Origin: Legionella_A sp963772805
GTDB taxonomy: Bacteria; Pseudomonadota; Gammaproteobacteria; Legionellales; Legionellaceae
Reading direction: 5' to 3'
Assembly: GCA_963772805.1 (NCBI GenBank)
Contig: CAVYYU010000008.1
Location: forward strand, 434,001-498,000
DNA length: 64,000 bases
Position 1 is the stretch's first letter, and the number at the start of each line of letters is the position of its first letter. The notes under the pieces are model-generated. The model was not told the origin of the DNA and made no database searches. It worked only from the letters and a program-made list of their open reading frames with translations. This document shows positions 42,737-51,507 of the stretch, piece after piece. Made by a program: the position numbers and the translations under genes.

Positions 42737-44395
42737 ATGCCTAATGTATGCAAAGATAGCCCCGAATATTTCCCGCCATTATATGAATCTCAACGACTAC
42801 CAACAAACATTGATGCAACGGACTCGAACAGTGAGTCTAAAACGCGTGCTAATTCAAATGTGAACGACACAATTTCAGTATTGCGTGCATTTCAAACAAT
42901 GAACCCCTCGATAAAGCTTACAGACGATGTGTTTGTAAAAATTAGACAACTTGGTGAGTTTGGAGTTGATATCTATAACTACGCACAACTATTATTCCTG
43001 ACGGGTATTGTTATCAATGACACTGAATTGTTCAAATACATCAATACTTGGCGCGGTCCTAATCCGCTGCACTATGCGGCCTTAAGTGGTAATCCAAAAT
43101 CGGTTAAGGCGTTGTTAGACTTAGGCTTTGATAAAAACGCGAAAAGTAATAATGGCGCAACGGCTTTGCACTATGCTGCCTTAATAAGTGGTAATCCAAA
43201 AATGATTGAGCCGTTGTTGGGCTTGGGCTTTGATAAAAACGCTAGAGATAATGATGGCAGAACAATTTTGCACTATGCCGTCTTTAGCGGCAATCCAAAG
43301 ATGGTTGAGGCTTTGTTGGATTCAGGTTTTGATAGAGATGCTAAAGACAAATATAGCGCAACGGTTTTGCACTGTGCCGCTCAAATTGGCAATCAAAAAA
43401 TGGTTGCGGCGTTGTTGGACTTAGGCTTTGATAAAAAAGAGAAAGGTAATAAGGGGTATAACATTTTGCATATTGCGGCATATTTTGGTCATTGTTCATT
43501 GATGACTATGCTGATTGAGAAATATGGATTAAAGCCAGATGCTAAAAACGATGCGGGCAGGGACATAGTGCATATAGCAATAGCACGTAAACATCAAGAG
43601 ACTATCGATTTTTGCACGGATACAACCCATACAGCGCAGTTGTATCGAAATTACTTAGCATCCTTTGTAGCTTCAGCAATTCCATATGAAGTTGCCATCC
43701 CTGATATTGCAAATATCATCGGCGAGTATGCCGCCCCTGTTGATAAAAAAGAGCAAATATCTCTTGAGAACATGGTTCTGAGTGGGATAGAAAATCGCAA
43801 TAAAATCTTAAAGCCCCTTATTGATTTTTCTGATTATAAGGTTCGCAATGACCAAGGTGGCAGGAAAGCACTTAATGAAATACTGGCAAAAAAAGAGTTG
43901 GATATTTACGCCTTAGAGCGACGATTAGACAGCATGTTAGATGATAAATCTCATAATGATACCTCCTATAGCTATTCATTGTTGCGATGCCGGTTAAATA
44001 CAGCTGAAAAAACGGGTAATGCTCCAGGAGATACAGTTAATAATCTAATAATTGTTAATAGTAGGCTTGAGGAAACTGAAAAAGGCTTTGGAATGTTGCG
44101 ATCGGCTCACCAAGGATTGCGGGTGGCTCATGAGGGGTTGCAGGCAAATTATGGGTTTCAATTGAAGCTGTTAATCGCGCTAGCCGTTTTAGGTGTTGCT
44201 GGACTGGCTCTAGGGACTTGGGCTGCCTCTGAAGCTGGCCAGGAAGAGGCTGAGGGTGTGCTTATAGTTACTGAATTAGTTATGGCAGGACTGTTAATTT
44301 ATGGCATGTGTAGTAGAGGCAGGAATCGAGCTCACAGCGAAGTTAATCTTGAAGGAATACCTCATCTTGCGATTTCGCCAGAATATAAATCATGA
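42737..44395 (+). CDS. ankyrin-repeat protein with C-terminal membrane hairpin, candidate effector
   Basis: A 552-aa protein with about six consecutive ankyrin repeats (about 107-290). Units such as NPLHYAALSGNPKSVKALLD, TALHYAALISGNPKMIEPLL and TILHYAVFSGNPKMVEALLD are closely alike, suggesting recent expansion. A helical region with a coiled coil (about 350-470) follows, then two hydrophobic segments (LLIALAVLGVAGLALGTWAA and VLIVTELVMAGLLIYGMC) and a polar tail. Ankyrins plus a C-terminal membrane hairpin suggest a protein inserted into host membranes, by analogy to known Legionella/Coxiella effectors. This is not proven. Confidence 0.75.
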   Translation: MPNVCKDSPEYFPPLYESQRLPTNIDATDSNSESKTRANSNVNDTISVLRAFQTMNPSIKLTDDVFVKIRQLGEFGVDIYNYAQLLFLTGIVINDTELFKYINTWRGPNPLHYAALSGNPKSVKALLDLGFDKNAKSNNGATALHYAALISGNPKMIEPLLGLGFDKNARDNDGRTILHYAVFSGNPKMVEALLDSGFDRDAKDKYSATVLHCAAQIGNQKMVAALLDLGFDKKEKGNKGYNILHIAAYFGHCSLMTMLIEKYGLKPDAKNDAGRDIVHIAIARKHQETIDFCTDTTHTAQLYRNYLASFVASAIPYEVAIPDIANIIGEYAAPVDKKEQISLENMVLSGIENRNKILKPLIDFSDYKVRNDQGGRKALNEILAKKELDIYALERRLDSMLDDKSHNDTSYSYSLLRCRLNTAEKTGNAPGDTVNNLIIVNSRLEETEKGFGMLRSAHQGLRVAHEGLQANYGFQLKLLIALAVLGVAGLALGTWAASEAGQEEAEGVLIVTELVMAGLLIYGMCSRGRNRAHSEVNLEGIPHLAISPEYKS

Positions 44396-44431
44396 GGCAT
44401 TTATTTATATGCTATTTGGTTTTGGCAGGTG

Positions 44432-44527
44432 TGTAGGTTGGTGCTGAGCGGTAGCGAAGCCCAACGTGGGCACTTTCCGTGCAGCGATTGTTGGGCTTCG
44501 CTTTGCTCAGCGCCAACCTACGGTACG
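44432..44527 (+). repeat. palindromic intergenic repeat, copy D
   Basis: A hairpin of about 96 bp between the ankyrin gene and epmC, which point toward each other. Arms are TGTAGGTTGGTGCTGAGCGG and its near complement, ending CCAACCTACGGTACGA. The inner arm AGCGAAGCCCAAC pairs with GTTGGGCTTCGCT. Confidence 0.9.
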
Positions 44528-44604
44528 AGTCAGTGAGGAGCAATTTGTATGGGTGTATTTGTCAAAGGCAAATGAAAACGGTATTAGGGGTTGTAGAGTA
44601 ATGG

Positions 44605-45096
44605 TCAACAAACCTTATAAAAGTGGCGTAATTCATTGTAAAAAAGTGTCGCACGCGGTGGCATGGATCGGAGATAGGTTAACACTTGTTGACGGATAGC
44701 GTATTTGAAATCTCCTGTATCCAGCGCTTCCCCATTAAGATTGTCAATGCTCAGTTGGAATCGATAACCTGCGGCTATAGAGAGTACCCACTCCAGCGCC
44801 TGTGGTTTTATTTCAACCTGTTGAAAAAATGCTTGCTGTTCGGCGTTGCGTCCATCTGGCTCATACCAATAACCATAGTCGGTTAATTTTCTACGTTCAT
44901 CCCCCGCAATTAACCAATGGGCACATTCATGCAGAGCACTGCTAAAATAGCCATGGGCAAAATAGATAGCATGGTAGGGGCGATTTTTATCTGCTGGTAG
45001 GTAAATGGGCTCATTATCACCTTTAACCAACCTTGTATTGTAAGTTGATTCGAAGCAATGATTAAAAATTTGAATTAGATCTTGATAATGGTGCAT
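44605..45096 (-). CDS. epmC: elongation factor P hydroxylase
   Basis: A 163-aa EpmC (YfcM) protein that hydroxylates the lysylated Lys of EF-P, the last step of that modification after EpmB and EpmA. The metal-binding motif ALHECAHWLIAG (about 53-64), then DYGYWYEPDGR (about 73-83), QQAFFQQVEIKPQALEW and the compact length match the family well. It stands alone, and no EF-P, epmA or epmB is in this window. Confidence 0.9.
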   Translation of the reverse strand: MHHYQDLIQIFNHCFESTYNTRLVKGDNEPIYLPADKNRPYHAIYFAHGYFSSALHECAHWLIAGDERRKLTDYGYWYEPDGRNAEQQAFFQQVEIKPQALEWVLSIAAGYRFQLSIDNLNGEALDTGDFKYAIRQQVLTYLRSMPPRATLFYNELRHFYKVC

Positions 45097-45166
45097 GGCG
45101 CTATGCTAAAAAATTAATGTATTCTATTATCCCATCTTAACTAATGTCAATGCAAAACAACACAGG

Positions 45167-46222
45167 ATGATCCATTTGAACGCACTATTTTCCTCTATGA
45201 TAATAAGCCCGGACTTGATTTTAAAAAACAGGATTGTCATGGCGCCTATGACGCGTTGCATGGCGGACGATGTTAACAGTCCCACAGAAATGATGGCAGC
45301 CTATTACAGAAGGCGTGCAGGAGCCGGTTTAATTGTCACCGAGGGTACTATTATCAGTCCATCCGCTACAGGATATAACAACGTACCTGGCATTTTTACC
45401 CAAAAACAAATTGACGGCTGGCGTTTGGTGACGGAGGCTGTTCATCATGATGATGGACGAATATTTTTACAAATATGGCATGTTGGTCGCGTATCCCACC
45501 CCTCTTTTTTAAATGGCGAACTGCCCATTTCTGCATCTGATACTGTTATGACTGGGCGTATAAAACGTTCGGAAGGCTTAAATTATGGGCCGGCTAGGGC
45601 GGCGACAATAGATGAAATCCATGCGCTTGTGGTGTGTTTTGCAAATGCGGCTGAAAACGCGATGAAAGCAGGGTTTGATGGGGTTGAAATTCACGGTGCG
45701 AATGGCTATTTAATCGACCAGTTTTTGCATTGCCACACCAATCTAAGGCAAGATGAATATGGCGTCACTCCTGAGAATATGGTCAAATTTCCGCTGGATG
45801 TAGTCAATGCCTGTATACAACGAATAGGGGCTCATAAAGTTGGTGTTCGCTTGTCCCCAGGGGCTTACTTGAATGAAATTGTTGGTGATAAACGCGATAA
45901 ATTGGTATTTCAAACCTTGTTTGAGCGTTTGAACAAGCTCTCTTTAGCCTATGTGCATACTGGGAATTTTAGTGATAAAGTTTTATTTCCAGAGTTGGAT
46001 AACAAAACCATGACGGCTTTTATCCGCGCCAATTACCAAGGTACTTTAATTGCGTGTGGTGGTTATAGCTTCGAGGAGGCTCAAAATCACATTAAAAACC
46101 ATGATTTTGATTTGATTGCCATCGGCAGGCCGTTTATTGCCAATCCTGATTTAATCAGCAAATTGAAAAAAGATGAAAGCATCCGTGCTTATGATGACTC
46201 TATGCTGAGTACGCTGTATTAA
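45167..46222 (+). CDS. nemA: Old Yellow Enzyme-family NAD(P)H flavin oxidoreductase
   Basis: A 351-aa FMN TIM-barrel ene-reductase reducing activated C=C bonds, N-ethylmaleimide or nitro compounds. Characteristic segments are NRIVMAPMTRCMADD (about 21-35), FLQIWHVGRVSHP (about 103-115), the substrate-binding HGANGYLIDQFLHCHTN with its His and Asn (about 178-194) and AIGRPFIANPDL near the end. The Cys and Thr of MTRC and the length match NemA-type enzymes. The symbol is by family resemblance; the physiological substrate is unknown. Confidence 0.88.
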   Translation: MIHLNALFSSMIISPDLILKNRIVMAPMTRCMADDVNSPTEMMAAYYRRRAGAGLIVTEGTIISPSATGYNNVPGIFTQKQIDGWRLVTEAVHHDDGRIFLQIWHVGRVSHPSFLNGELPISASDTVMTGRIKRSEGLNYGPARAATIDEIHALVVCFANAAENAMKAGFDGVEIHGANGYLIDQFLHCHTNLRQDEYGVTPENMVKFPLDVVNACIQRIGAHKVGVRLSPGAYLNEIVGDKRDKLVFQTLFERLNKLSLAYVHTGNFSDKVLFPELDNKTMTAFIRANYQGTLIACGGYSFEEAQNHIKNHDFDLIAIGRPFIANPDLISKLKKDESIRAYDDSMLSTLY

Positions 46223-46431
46223 GCCTTCTTGAGAAAGCAGGTTTTCAAGACTAAATTTTTAATTTTGTCAGCATGACACTCAATTTCTTCTGGATTAGAA
46301 GTAAGGCGTATATTTTTAATTAATGTGCCGCGTTTCAGCGTGGTCGACGTGCCTTTGACTTTTAAATCTTTTATAACGGTTACTGAGTCGCCTTCGTTTA
46401 GAGTTGCGCCATTACTGTCTTTAATTTCCAT
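46219..46431 (-). CDS. short PhnA/YjdM-like protein
   Basis: A 70-aa protein matching only the C-terminal domain of PhnA/YjdM (about 111 aa in E. coli): KDSNGATLNEGDSVTVIKDL, KGTSTTLKRGT and NIRLTSNPEEIEC, ending LVLKTCFLKK. The N-terminal zinc-ribbon half is absent, as in many stand-alone homologues. The family name from phosphonate use is historical and the role is unclear. Its stop lies against the end of the oxidoreductase gene, four bases overlapping. Confidence 0.85.
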   Translation of the reverse strand: MEIKDSNGATLNEGDSVTVIKDLKVKGTSTTLKRGTLIKNIRLTSNPEEIECHADKIKNLVLKTCFLKKA

Positions 46432-46609
46432 GTGTTAAATCCCCTTAATATTAATATGGTTTCAAATTTGCTTGGTATTTTACGTAAATACGATGAGTAT
46501 TGATCATACTACTAGCGCTATTTGAAAAACAACATTCAATCTCTGATAAGGAATAAGGAAAAAATAGTTTATCTGTCCTATAGTTATTAAAAGTATCCTG
46601 GTAGAAAAA

Positions 46610-48190
46610 ATGCATAGAAAATACGCCACCAATAATTCTCAGGCAAGGCAATGGCACATGCTGTTGGTCTATAATATATACCGTTTGGTATGCATTGCGG
46701 TGTTATTTGGTGTGTTTTGGTTTGGAATTCATGGCCATGTAAATTCACTATTATATTTAGTTTCACTTTTTGCCTATCTAATTTTTGGCCTGGTGCTTAT
46801 TTATATTTGGCATCGATGTCATTTCAAGTTTGAACAGCAAGTTATATTGTCTGGTACGGTCGACATAGTTGTCATGGTTTTGCTTATTTATGCGATTGGG
46901 TATATCCAGTCTGGACTAGTTATTCTATTAAACGTTTCAGTGGCCGTATTGAGTATTCTTGCTCCTGGTCGCTTGGCGATATATTTTGCATCAATTGCAA
47001 GTTGCATGCTTTTAGGAATTAGCGCGGCGCAATATGTTTCAGGAGTCGAGCATGACTTAAGCGGCTTCTTTTCTACAGGAATTTACGGTGCTGGTTTTTT
47101 TGCCACCGCTTTAACTGCCTGGTATCTCGCAAGTTGGGTGCGCAGCAGTGAAAGCCTGGCACAGGATAGAGCTAAAGAGTTAGCCAGTATGCAGCGGCTC
47201 AATGAATATATTGTTGAGCGGCTGCATTATGGCGTAATTTTTGTAGATACCACTATGCAGGTGAAGGTTATTAATACCGCTGCACGTCAATTTTTGGAGT
47301 TGAACGGTGATCAAAAAAATTTAAATTTAATGCAATTATCCTTGCCGTTATATACCCGATATTTGCAGTTTTTATCGAAACAACAAGAAGAAGATCAGTC
47401 TGCACAGACAACGATAGATAAACCGTTTTTACAGGTGCATTTTTTCTCGGCATCATTTGCCGATCAAACAGCAGTATTAATTATTCTTGACGACATGGCC
47501 AACATTGCCCGTCAGGCGCAGCAATTAAAACTGGCCTCCCTGGGGCGTTTTTCTGCAAGTATTGCACACGAATTGCGTAATCCATTGGGTATTATTGCCC
47601 ATGCAGTACAGTTAATGGGTGAGGATGGGAAATTAAATGAAGAAGATAGCAGGCTGAAACAGCTGATTATCAATAATTGCAACCGTATGAATAATGTGAT
47701 CAAAAATGTATTGCAGATGTCCAGGAGGCAACAATCAAAACCGGAGCCGATTGAATTAACTTCTTTTCTTAAGCAGTTCAAGGCTGATTTTTGTATTGTT
47801 GCTCAGTGTGACATAACTCTTAAATTACCACGCGGCAGACGAAATATGATTGTATTTGACAAAAGTCAGTTAGAGCAGCTTTTGGTTATTTTGTGTGAGA
47901 ATGCGGCTCAGCATGGCCGCGATGCGAAGAGTGATGCCAAGATTACTATTGTTGTAAAAAAAGAGGCGCAGCAGATGACGTTAGCGGTGTGTGATAGAGG
48001 GGCTGGTATTCCAGAACATTTACGCAATAACATTTTTGAGCCATTTTTTAGCACAACAATAAACGGAAGTGGCATGGGATTGTTTCTCGCAAAAGATCTC
48101 TGCGAAGTCAATCAATCCAGGCTGACTTTAGCGGATACAGAAAGTGGTTGTTGTTTCATTGTTACTTTGAATCAAAATAATGAGATATGA
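46610..48190 (+). CDS. pilS: type IV pilus sensor histidine kinase
   Basis: A 526-aa membrane histidine kinase. The N-terminal region (about 15-185) has six hydrophobic segments, as in PilS. A PAS-like part follows (about 205-285), then the dimerisation domain with the phosphorylated His320 in SIAHELRNPLG and the ATPase domain with CENAAQHGRDA, DRGAGIPEH and GSGMGLFLAK. Together with the overlapping pilR gene it forms the two-component pair that controls pilin expression, the input in known cases being pilin in the membrane. Confidence 0.92.
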   Translation: MHRKYATNNSQARQWHMLLVYNIYRLVCIAVLFGVFWFGIHGHVNSLLYLVSLFAYLIFGLVLIYIWHRCHFKFEQQVILSGTVDIVVMVLLIYAIGYIQSGLVILLNVSVAVLSILAPGRLAIYFASIASCMLLGISAAQYVSGVEHDLSGFFSTGIYGAGFFATALTAWYLASWVRSSESLAQDRAKELASMQRLNEYIVERLHYGVIFVDTTMQVKVINTAARQFLELNGDQKNLNLMQLSLPLYTRYLQFLSKQQEEDQSAQTTIDKPFLQVHFFSASFADQTAVLIILDDMANIARQAQQLKLASLGRFSASIAHELRNPLGIIAHAVQLMGEDGKLNEEDSRLKQLIINNCNRMNNVIKNVLQMSRRQQSKPEPIELTSFLKQFKADFCIVAQCDITLKLPRGRRNMIVFDKSQLEQLLVILCENAAQHGRDAKSDAKITIVVKKEAQQMTLAVCDRGAGIPEHLRNNIFEPFFSTTINGSGMGLFLAKDLCEVNQSRLTLADTESGCCFIVTLNQNNEI

Positions 48191-49518
48191 TAATGACTTT
48201 AGATAAAGTTCTGATTATTGATGATGAACCAGATATACGTGAGTTATTGTCATTAACCCTTACACGAATGGGTTTGGCGTGTGATGTGGCTGCCAACTTC
48301 AAGGAAGGTATAGCCGCTATTGATGCAAATGACTATTTTCTGGTGTTAACTGACATGCACCTGCCTGATGGCGACGGGTATGACATTGTGCGCTACCTTC
48401 AGAAAAATAAGGAGCAACTGCCGGTCGCGGTTATTACTGCTTATGGAAGCGTGGAAGGTGCGGTTAACACGTTGAAAGCAGGTGCGTTTGATTATGTTTC
48501 TAAGCCGGTTAATTTGGAGATGCTCAAATCGTTGGTTAAAACGGCCTTAACCATGTCTCAACGCCCTAAACAACATGATGAAATTTTGCTTGGTGAAAGT
48601 ACTGCTATGCAGGTGTTGCGTCAAAACATCCAAAAATTGGCACGCAGCCAAGCGCCTGTGTTTATTCATGGTGAGTCTGGTGTTGGTAAAGAGTTGGTTG
48701 CGCGTTTGATCCATGCGTATGGCCCACGCAGTGAAAAACCATTTATTGCAGTTAACTGCGGCGCTGTTCCAGGTGAGTTGATGGAGTCAGAGTTTTTTGG
48801 TCATAAAAAGGGTAGTTTTACCGGCGCATTTGCTGATAAACAAGGGCTTTTTGTGGCGGCTCAAGGCGGCACGCTGTTTCTTGACGAAGTTGCTGAATTA
48901 CCGCTCGCCATGCAAGTGAAGTTGCTGCGGGCGATTCAGGAAAAGGCGGTGAAATCAATTGGTGAATTACACGAAACACCGGTCGATGTTCGTATATTAA
49001 GTGCCAGTAATAAAAATTTACAGGAAGAAATAAACGCCGGCCGTTTTCGGCAGGAGTTGTATTATCGTATTAATGTTATTGAATTACCCGTACCGACATT
49101 ACAAGAACGAGCCTCGGATATACCGATGCTCGCAACTAATATCCTGGCTAACTTGGCCAATGAGCAGCAGCGACAGCCGATGAAGCTATCTGACGCTGCG
49201 ATGTGGGCGTTACAGTCTTATCCTTTCCCGGGCAATGTGCGGGAATTAGAAAATATTCTTGAACGGGTGGTAACGTTATGTAATGGTGACACCATTGAAG
49301 TTGATGACCTATTGCTTCCGCATGCATCAGCATCAACAACAGTTCAAAAATCATCTGAAGATAGTCATGATCTTGACAAGACTTTGCTGGATCATGAAAA
49401 AGACATGATACTTAACGCCCTGGAAAAAACAAAATGGAACCGCACGGCTGCTGCGCGCCTGCTGGGCGTGAGCTTTCGTGCCTTGCGTTATCGCTTGAAA
49501 AAGTTGGGTCTTGATTAA
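48187..49518 (+). CDS. pilR: sigma-54-dependent response regulator
   Basis: A 443-aa NtrC-class activator. The receiver domain has the phosphoacceptor Asp56 in LTDMHLPDGDG. The AAA+ domain carries Walker A GESGVGKELV, the sigma-54-contact loop KGSFTGAF, and GTLFLDEVAELP with Walker B. The C-terminal helix-turn-helix WNRTAAARLLGVSFRALRYR completes it. It is translationally coupled to pilS (ATGA). Expected targets are the pilA promoter and RpoN. Confidence 0.93.
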   Translation: MIMTLDKVLIIDDEPDIRELLSLTLTRMGLACDVAANFKEGIAAIDANDYFLVLTDMHLPDGDGYDIVRYLQKNKEQLPVAVITAYGSVEGAVNTLKAGAFDYVSKPVNLEMLKSLVKTALTMSQRPKQHDEILLGESTAMQVLRQNIQKLARSQAPVFIHGESGVGKELVARLIHAYGPRSEKPFIAVNCGAVPGELMESEFFGHKKGSFTGAFADKQGLFVAAQGGTLFLDEVAELPLAMQVKLLRAIQEKAVKSIGELHETPVDVRILSASNKNLQEEINAGRFRQELYYRINVIELPVPTLQERASDIPMLATNILANLANEQQRQPMKLSDAAMWALQSYPFPGNVRELENILERVVTLCNGDTIEVDDLLLPHASASTTVQKSSEDSHDLDKTLLDHEKDMILNALEKTKWNRTAAARLLGVSFRALRYRLKKLGLD

Positions 49519-49603
49519 TAAAGCGCGAGCCATGTATATGTACTATAATTTTTTGTATTCAACGGTGAAGTGGGCTATTTGCAATCAGCATAAGGTGATA
49601 ATT

Positions 49604-50068
49604 ATGTGTCCATCCAAGCAAGATGATAGTAAATCGGCGGATAAGCGCGAAGAGAAAATAAAACAACTAAAGAAAATATGTGAGGACTATAGGGCGCACT
49701 TGGTAAAATCAGGGCTACCTGATGGAAAAAGCTCTAAATTAGATATTAAGGTAGGGGGAGAGAAATTTGATATTGTTAATGCTTTGATAGCCATCCTCGA
49801 CAACGAAGAGCTTGATACTGATGCTAAATTAGAGCGATTTAAAACTAGATTTAATTACTCTGATACACAGAAGACGCTTTCTAAAAGCCGAGATTTCATG
49901 GACGATTCGTTTAAGAAAATTATTGTGACTGTTCTTACTTTGGGTCTTGCGGCACTGTTTGGTATCTTCAAGGTAGAAGGCGCTACAGTTTCTGACAAAA
50001 TAAAAAAATCACTTAATGAGTTAAAGGTAAGCACTGATGAGTCGCCTTCTTCTCATAAACCCGAATAA
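49604..50068 (+). CDS. small hypothetical protein with hydrophobic C-terminal segment
   Basis: A 154-aa protein I do not recognise. It is Lys/Asp/Glu-rich and helical, with a short hydrophobic stretch IIVTVLTLGLAALFGIF at about 105-121 and a polar tail DESPSSHKPE. The ATG at 49604 with AAGGTG upstream is chosen over 49511, which overlaps the pilR end and has a poor site. It could be a small effector or a tail-anchored protein. A strong hairpin follows the stop directly. Confidence 0.5.
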   Translation: MCPSKQDDSKSADKREEKIKQLKKICEDYRAHLVKSGLPDGKSSKLDIKVGGEKFDIVNALIAILDNEELDTDAKLERFKTRFNYSDTQKTLSKSRDFMDDSFKKIIVTVLTLGLAALFGIFKVEGATVSDKIKKSLNELKVSTDESPSSHKPE

Positions 50069-50104
50069 TTAAGCTTGATTCTGCTGATGCTTCATCAAGC
50101 TTAA
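50069..50104. terminator. hairpin between convergent genes
   Basis: A perfect 11-bp stem, TTAAGCTTGAT and ATCAAGCTTAA, with a 14-base loop, starts right after the stop at 50068 and ends 16 bases before the end of the minus-strand metallo-hydrolase gene. The symmetrical position suggests a bidirectional terminator, though a long T run is absent. Confidence 0.6.
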
Positions 50105-50120
50105 GGTTGCAGATTGGTTG

Positions 50121-51494
50121 CTATGTTAATATTTCTGTTTGTTGATATTTCGGCAACACACAGTTCCAGCCGTATGTTTCTTCGATTTTCATTTTTAAAG
50201 AAGCTGATGCCGCAGGCTCACCATGCGTGATGAAGATTTTTTTAGGTGCTTTGCGAAAATGCCCCAGCCATTGCAGTATTTCTTCATAATCAGGGTGTGC
50301 GGAAAGATTACTTAGTGAATGAATCTCTGCACGCACAGAAACCATTTCCCCATGTATTTTAATTTCTTTTTCACCTTTGACTATCCGGGCACCGCGGGTT
50401 CCACCTGCCTGATAACCGGCGAATAGGATAGTGTTTTTGGGATCCGGTGCATAGGTTTGTAGATGGAATAAAATGCGGCCGCCAGTTGCCATACCGCTTG
50501 CCGAGATGATTATTTTAGGTGAGCGGTCGATATCAATTTCTTTTGATTCTTCAGGGGTTCTGGTGTAGGTGGCGATATCGCACATCTCCGAGCATTCACT
50601 TCCGGTTAAATGTATATCCCCCATGTGTTTGCACATCATATCCGTGGCGTTGATGGCCATCGGGCTATCTAAATACACAGGAACATTTGGAATCGCATTT
50701 TCTTTCTTTAACTCAGAAATGTGATGAAGAATACTTTGCGCACGGGCTACCGCAAAGGATGGAATAATGACCGAACCGCCGCGTTTAATAGTGGTGTTGA
50801 TAATTTCTTTTAATGTTTCTTTTGGATCTGTTTTTTCATGAAGGCGATTGCCATAAGTTGATTCAATCACTAGATAATCTACTTCCTCAATAACGCTAGG
50901 CTCCCTCATAATTGGATCATGTGGCCTTCCCATATCACCGGTGAATAAAATAGAGGTTTTTTGGCTTTTAATGCGCACAAAAGATGCTCCAATAATGTGC
51001 CCGGCGCGAAAAAGCTGAAAGGAAACATCATCAAACAAGGGTACAACCATGCCATATCCCTGAGGCACGAATTGCTTTAATGAAGCTTCGGCATCTTCTA
51101 CCGTATAGAGCGGCAGGGCAGGATGATGCTTGGAGAAATGGTATTTATTGGCAAGGTAGGCTTGTTCTTCTTGTAGATGACCACTGTCTGGCAAGAGAAT
51201 AGAGCATAAATCTTTCGTGCCTGAAGTGCAGTAAATGTTACCTTGAAAGCCATTTTTAACCAGTAGCGGCAGGTATCCTGAGTGATCAATATGGGCATGG
51301 GTCAGTATTACGGCATCTATCGTTTTTGGATCAAACTGCATTGGAGACCAGTTTCTCAGTCTTAGTTCCTTGTATCCTTGGTATAAGCCACAATCAACCA
51401 GAATTTTTTTTTCTTTACTCCCCTTTTTAGCAAACGATAAGAGGTATTTTGAGCCAGTTACTGTTTCTGTAGCGCCTAAAAATGAGATTTTCAT
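50121..51494 (-). CDS. beta-CASP metallo-beta-lactamase-fold hydrolase (RNase-like)
   Basis: A 457-aa protein of the CPSF73/RNA-specificity-factor group, a predicted zinc-dependent ribonuclease in the cytoplasm. Motif 2 is LTHAHIDHSGYLPLL (about 64-78), GDMGRPHDPI holds the Asp of motif 4, and the beta-CASP domain (about 180-390) has SAMATGG-type sequence SASGMATGGRI plus HPDYEEI and FITHGEP near the C-terminus. The full set of family motifs is there. Its RNA substrate is unknown. Confidence 0.88.
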   Translation of the reverse strand: MKISFLGATETVTGSKYLLSFAKKGSKEKKILVDCGLYQGYKELRLRNWSPMQFDPKTIDAVILTHAHIDHSGYLPLLVKNGFQGNIYCTSGTKDLCSILLPDSGHLQEEQAYLANKYHFSKHHPALPLYTVEDAEASLKQFVPQGYGMVVPLFDDVSFQLFRAGHIIGASFVRIKSQKTSILFTGDMGRPHDPIMREPSVIEEVDYLVIESTYGNRLHEKTDPKETLKEIINTTIKRGGSVIIPSFAVARAQSILHHISELKKENAIPNVPVYLDSPMAINATDMMCKHMGDIHLTGSECSEMCDIATYTRTPEESKEIDIDRSPKIIISASGMATGGRILFHLQTYAPDPKNTILFAGYQAGGTRGARIVKGEKEIKIHGEMVSVRAEIHSLSNLSAHPDYEEILQWLGHFRKAPKKIFITHGEPAASASLKMKIEETYGWNCVLPKYQQTEILT

Positions 51495-51507
51495 GGGTAT
51501 CTATATC

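Noticed and set aside
42540..42740. PmrA-type promoter (paired cTTAAT) before effector-like genes
   Set aside because: No paired cTTAATatT sites were found upstream of the ankyrin genes on reading.
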